Shown piece after piece: positions 61,392 through 64,000 of a stretch of DNA of 64,000 nt (positions within the stretch are counted from its first letter, which is position 1; each line of letters begins with the position of its first letter). The stretch lies in assembly GCA_028066055.1 (NCBI GenBank), contig JALCBY010000001.1, positions 89,984-153,983 of the forward strand, given 5' to 3'. A model generated the notes under the pieces. The model did no database searches and was not told the DNA's origin. It saw only the letters and a list, made by a program, of their open reading frames with translations. The DNA comes from Hyphomicrobiaceae bacterium (GTDB lineage Bacteria; Pseudomonadota; Alphaproteobacteria; Rhizobiales; Methyloligellaceae). The translations under genes were made by a program, and so were the position numbers.

Positions 61392-63281
61392 ATGCTCCAC
61401 ATCAACGACCTGACCTACCGGATTGACGGCCGGACGCTGCTGGACAGCGCGACAGCCGGGATACCGCCCTCTCACAAGGTCGGTCTCGTCGGGCGAAACG
61501 GCGTGGGCAAGACGACGTTGCTGCGGCTCATCACCGGCGAGATATCCGCTGAAGGCGGCGAAATCCGGTTTCCGAAAAACACCCGGATGACGCTTGTGTC
61601 GCAGGAAGCGCCGGACGGTCCGGAATCGCTGATCGATACGGTCCTTGCCGCCGACGCGGAACGCGCAAGCCTGCTCGCGGAAGCCGACACCGCAACCGAC
61701 GCTGCGCGGATCGCGGAGATCCAGATGCGGCTTTCCGATATCGGCGCCCACGCGGCGCCTGCACGCGCGGCAACAATCCTCGCCGGCCTCGGTTTCGGCG
61801 AAGAGGAACAGCGGCAGCCATGCGCCGAATTTTCCGGCGGCTGGCGCATGCGCGTGGCGCTTGCCAGTGCCCTGTTCGCCGCACCCGACGTCCTGCTGCT
61901 GGACGAACCGTCAAACTATCTCGATCTTGAAGGCACGCTGTGGCTGGAAAATTTTCTCAAGGGCTATCCGAACACGGTGCTGATCGTCAGCCATGACCGC
62001 AACCTGCTGAACACGGCGGTCACCTCCATCCTGCATCTGTCGGCCGGCAAGCTCAGTCTTTACAGCGGCGGCTACGACGCTTTCGAGGAAGCGCGGCGCG
62101 AGAAGCAGCGCCTGCAACTGAAGCTGAAAAAGAAACAGGATGACGAACGCCGCAGGCTTGAGCGTTTCGTCGAGCGCTTCCGCTACAAGGCGACCAAAGC
62201 GCGTCAGGCACAGTCACGGGTCAAGATCCTGGAAAAGATGCAACCCATCGCCGCAGAGGTTGACGGGCGCGTTACGCGGTTCACATTTCCCAATCCTGAA
62301 AAGAGCCTCGGCAACCCACTGATGCGTCTGGAGGGTGTCTGCGTCGGGTACGAACCGGACAAGCCGGTCCTGCGCGACCTGGATCTGCGGCTCGACGAGG
62401 ATGACCGCATCGGATTGCTCGGCGCAAACGGCAACGGCAAGAGCACTTTCGCCAAGCTTCTTTCCGGCCGCCTTGAGGCGTCTTCGGGCAGTTTCCGCCG
62501 ATCCAAGAAACTGACCGTGGGCTATTTTGCGCAACACCAGCTCGACGAGTTGAACCCGTCGCTGTCCCCTTACGAGCGCATTGCCGAACTGATGCCGGAT
62601 GCAACCGAAGCGCAGAAGCGCACGCATCTGGGCAGTCTCGGCTTCGGGATTGAGACCGCCGATACCCCCGCCCACGACCTGTCCGGCGGTGAAAAGGCGC
62701 GCCTCCTCTTCGCCCTTGCCGCTTTCGACGGACCTCATCTTCTGATCCTCGACGAGCCGACAAACCATCTCGACGTCGATGCCCGCGAAGCGCTGATACA
62801 CGCGATCAACGCCTACGAGGGCGCGGTCATTCTCATCAGCCATGACCGACATTTACTCGAGGCCTGCGCGGACCGCCTATGGCTTGTCCAGGATGGCACG
62901 GTGGCGCCCTACGATGACGACCTCAACAGTTATCGCGACGCATGCCTTTCCGAACGCGGCGGCAAGCGCCGCAACAAACGGGAGGGAAATGCGCCTTCCG
63001 CACACGCCTCGCGTCAGGAAGAACGGCGTGCCGGCGCGGCACGGCGCGCGGAACTGGCGCCACTCAAAAAGCTGGTCACACAGAAAGAAAGCGCGGTCGA
63101 AGCCCTTTCGGCCAAAATTGCACAGCTCGATGAAAAACTCGGCGATATGACGCTCTATGAGAGCGAACCCGAAGCGGCGGCCGAACTGGCCAGAGAACGC
63201 GGCGAGCTCGCCAAACAGCTTGATCAGGCGGAAGCGGATTGGCTGAAGGCAAGTGAGGATTATGAATCGGCAAGCGCATGA
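61392..63281 (+). CDS. ABC-F family ATPase (ribosome-associated type)
   Basis: This 629-aa soluble protein has two ABC modules without membrane spans: Walker A GLVGRNGVGKTT and GLLGANGNGKST; signatures FSGGWRMRV and LSGGEKARL; Walker B VLLLDEPSNYLD and LLILDEPTNHLD. The inter-domain linker (about 235-300) is very basic and coiled. A C-terminal coiled-coil (about 540-625) resembles the Uup/YheS group. ABC-F proteins act on the ribosomal E-site. Its stop is 15 bp from the convergent FetB gene. Confidence 0.92.
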   Translation: MLHINDLTYRIDGRTLLDSATAGIPPSHKVGLVGRNGVGKTTLLRLITGEISAEGGEIRFPKNTRMTLVSQEAPDGPESLIDTVLAADAERASLLAEADTATDAARIAEIQMRLSDIGAHAAPARAATILAGLGFGEEEQRQPCAEFSGGWRMRVALASALFAAPDVLLLDEPSNYLDLEGTLWLENFLKGYPNTVLIVSHDRNLLNTAVTSILHLSAGKLSLYSGGYDAFEEARREKQRLQLKLKKKQDDERRRLERFVERFRYKATKARQAQSRVKILEKMQPIAAEVDGRVTRFTFPNPEKSLGNPLMRLEGVCVGYEPDKPVLRDLDLRLDEDDRIGLLGANGNGKSTFAKLLSGRLEASSGSFRRSKKLTVGYFAQHQLDELNPSLSPYERIAELMPDATEAQKRTHLGSLGFGIETADTPAHDLSGGEKARLLFALAAFDGPHLLILDEPTNHLDVDAREALIHAINAYEGAVILISHDRHLLEACADRLWLVQDGTVAPYDDDLNSYRDACLSERGGKRRNKREGNAPSAHASRQEERRAGAARRAELAPLKKLVTQKESAVEALSAKIAQLDEKLGDMTLYESEPEAAAELARERGELAKQLDQAEADWLKASEDYESASA

Positions 63282-63296
63282 TCCTCAAATCTGCCC

Positions 63297-64000
63297 TCAC
63301 GGCCCCTGTTTCTCTTCCGTCAATCTGTCGAGGCGCAGGCGGGCGCGGTCATCGCTGAGCAAGCGTGTCCCGCCCAGTACGGCGACAAGTACGCCCATTG
63401 CCGTGCTCCCGGCAATCAGGAACATCACCAGCAGTTGATACTTCGATGCGTCGACGGGATCGACGCCCGCAAGGATCTGACCCGTCATCATGCCGGGAAG
63501 TGCGACGATCCCGGTCGCGGCCATCGAATTGATGATGGGCATCATGCCGGTCTTCAGCGCCTGGCGGGTGGCGGTCGACAAGGCTTCGGCACGCGCGGCT
63601 CCGAGCGCGATGCGTGCTTCAATGGCGGCGCGATCCCGCTGTGCGGTGGTTGTCAGCGTTTCGAGACCCAGGCTGATCCCGGTCATCGTGTTGCCGAGGA
63701 TCATACCGAGGATCGGCAGCACATATCGCGGGCTGTACCAGGGATCGGGTCCGACCAGAACGGCGACGCCGTACAACACCGCGATCAAACCGACAAACAG
63801 CAATGTGGTCGCACCGAGCCCGTAGGCCCACCACCCTTTAAACCGTCTGGTCTGCCGGGCCATGACCTCATGTCCGGCGAACAGAACCATTACGATTGCG
63901 AGCGCCAGCGTCCATAGCGGCGACGTCTGCGAGAAAATGAATTTCAGGACGAAACCGATCGCCATGAGCTGGACCGTCATGCGGGCCGCATTGAGGAACA
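63297..64000 (-). CDS. fetB: FetB/YbbM-type ABC permease (5' partial)
   Basis: At least 234 residues of a UPF0014/FetB membrane protein are present, with about six hydrophobic segments (PLWTLALAIVMVLFAGHEV, then PILGMILGNTMTGISLGLE, NSMAATGIVALPGMMTGQIL). An ATG lies at 63980, but the same frame stays open to the window edge with family-like FLNAARMTVQL, so the true start is outside. FetAB is an iron or metal exporter linked to oxidative-stress resistance in E. coli. The ATPase partner fetA is expected just beyond the edge. Confidence 0.85.
   Translation of the reverse strand, partial: FLNAARMTVQLMAIGFVLKFIFSQTSPLWTLALAIVMVLFAGHEVMARQTRRFKGWWAYGLGATTLLFVGLIAVLYGVAVLVGPDPWYSPRYVLPILGMILGNTMTGISLGLETLTTTAQRDRAAIEARIALGAARAEALSTATRQALKTGMMPIINSMAATGIVALPGMMTGQILAGVDPVDASKYQLLVMFLIAGSTAMGVLVAVLGGTRLLSDDRARLRLDRLTEEKQGP

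Noticed and set aside
1..64000. CRISPR arrays, rRNA genes, insertion sequences and prophage genes
   Set aside because: I looked for regular spaced repeats, rRNA signatures, transposases and phage proteins on both strands and saw none.

Overview
The window reads as chromosome of a high-GC alphaproteobacterium, most probably of the order Hyphomicrobiales (Rhizobiales). Support comes from the core gene order in the second half (malic enzyme/PTA fusion, aspS, rnd, ppx, ppk, an HdaA-type DnaA regulator, a CDP-alcohol transferase, DUF2066, purM, purN), the DUF1127 protein, an FNR/FixK-type box, and an intergenic element after the DMT transporter that looks like the repeats common in rhizobial genomes. 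I cannot name a genus.

Layout. 1-8.7 kb is acyl-CoA metabolism: a LysR tail, an SCP-x-like thiolase, an acyl-CoA dehydrogenase overlapping an AMP-forming ligase, a second AMP-forming ligase convergent with it, then isovaleryl-CoA dehydrogenase and the carboxyltransferase subunit of methylcrotonyl-CoA carboxylase. 8.75-19.0 kb is one tightly packed operon: a GntR/UTRA regulator, a ComA-family (phosphosulfolactate synthase-like) enzyme, a NitT/TauT-type ABC importer with two different permeases, a TauD-family dioxygenase, a DUF3604 protein with PHP-like metal motifs, and a sulfatase. This is the best candidate for an undescribed system: an organosulfur (sulfonate or sulfate-ester) uptake and breakdown route in which a ComA homologue could capture or release sulfite. 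19.0-27.7 kb is a hydantoin-type cluster: hydantoin racemase, D-carbamoylase with an intact E47-K127-C172 triad, LysR, a second NMT1-like ABC importer, a deaminase-like amidohydrolase and a D-hydantoinase. The extra deaminase suggests that a cyclic guanidine or imino-hydantoin (creatinine-like) compound feeds the pathway.

27.7-35 kb is accessory. It holds a frameshifted GFA remnant fused to a truncated alpha/beta-hydrolase, a perfect sigma-54 promoter driving a JmjC/cupin-like protein and a CelD-like acetyltransferase, a GntR-isocitrate-lyase-family operon divergent from a glutaredoxin-DinB fusion with twin operators between them, and an AT-richer stretch with one orphan gene next to tRNA-Leu(UAA). 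35-51 kb is housekeeping. 51.3-57.7 kb holds a cytochrome P450, an opposing molybdopterin oxidoreductase-RidA-2-hydroxyacid dehydrogenase operon, and a secreted lipase-like hydrolase. 57.8-64 kb holds an ArsR regulator with two palindromic operators, DUF1127, a DMT exporter, DinB, a small SH3-like secreted protein, ndk, an ABC-F ATPase and a FetB-type permease cut by the window end.

Starts were moved from the longest open frame where a Shine-Dalgarno sequence or family length argued for it. Functional names rest on motifs and family resemblance recalled from memory; no database search was run.
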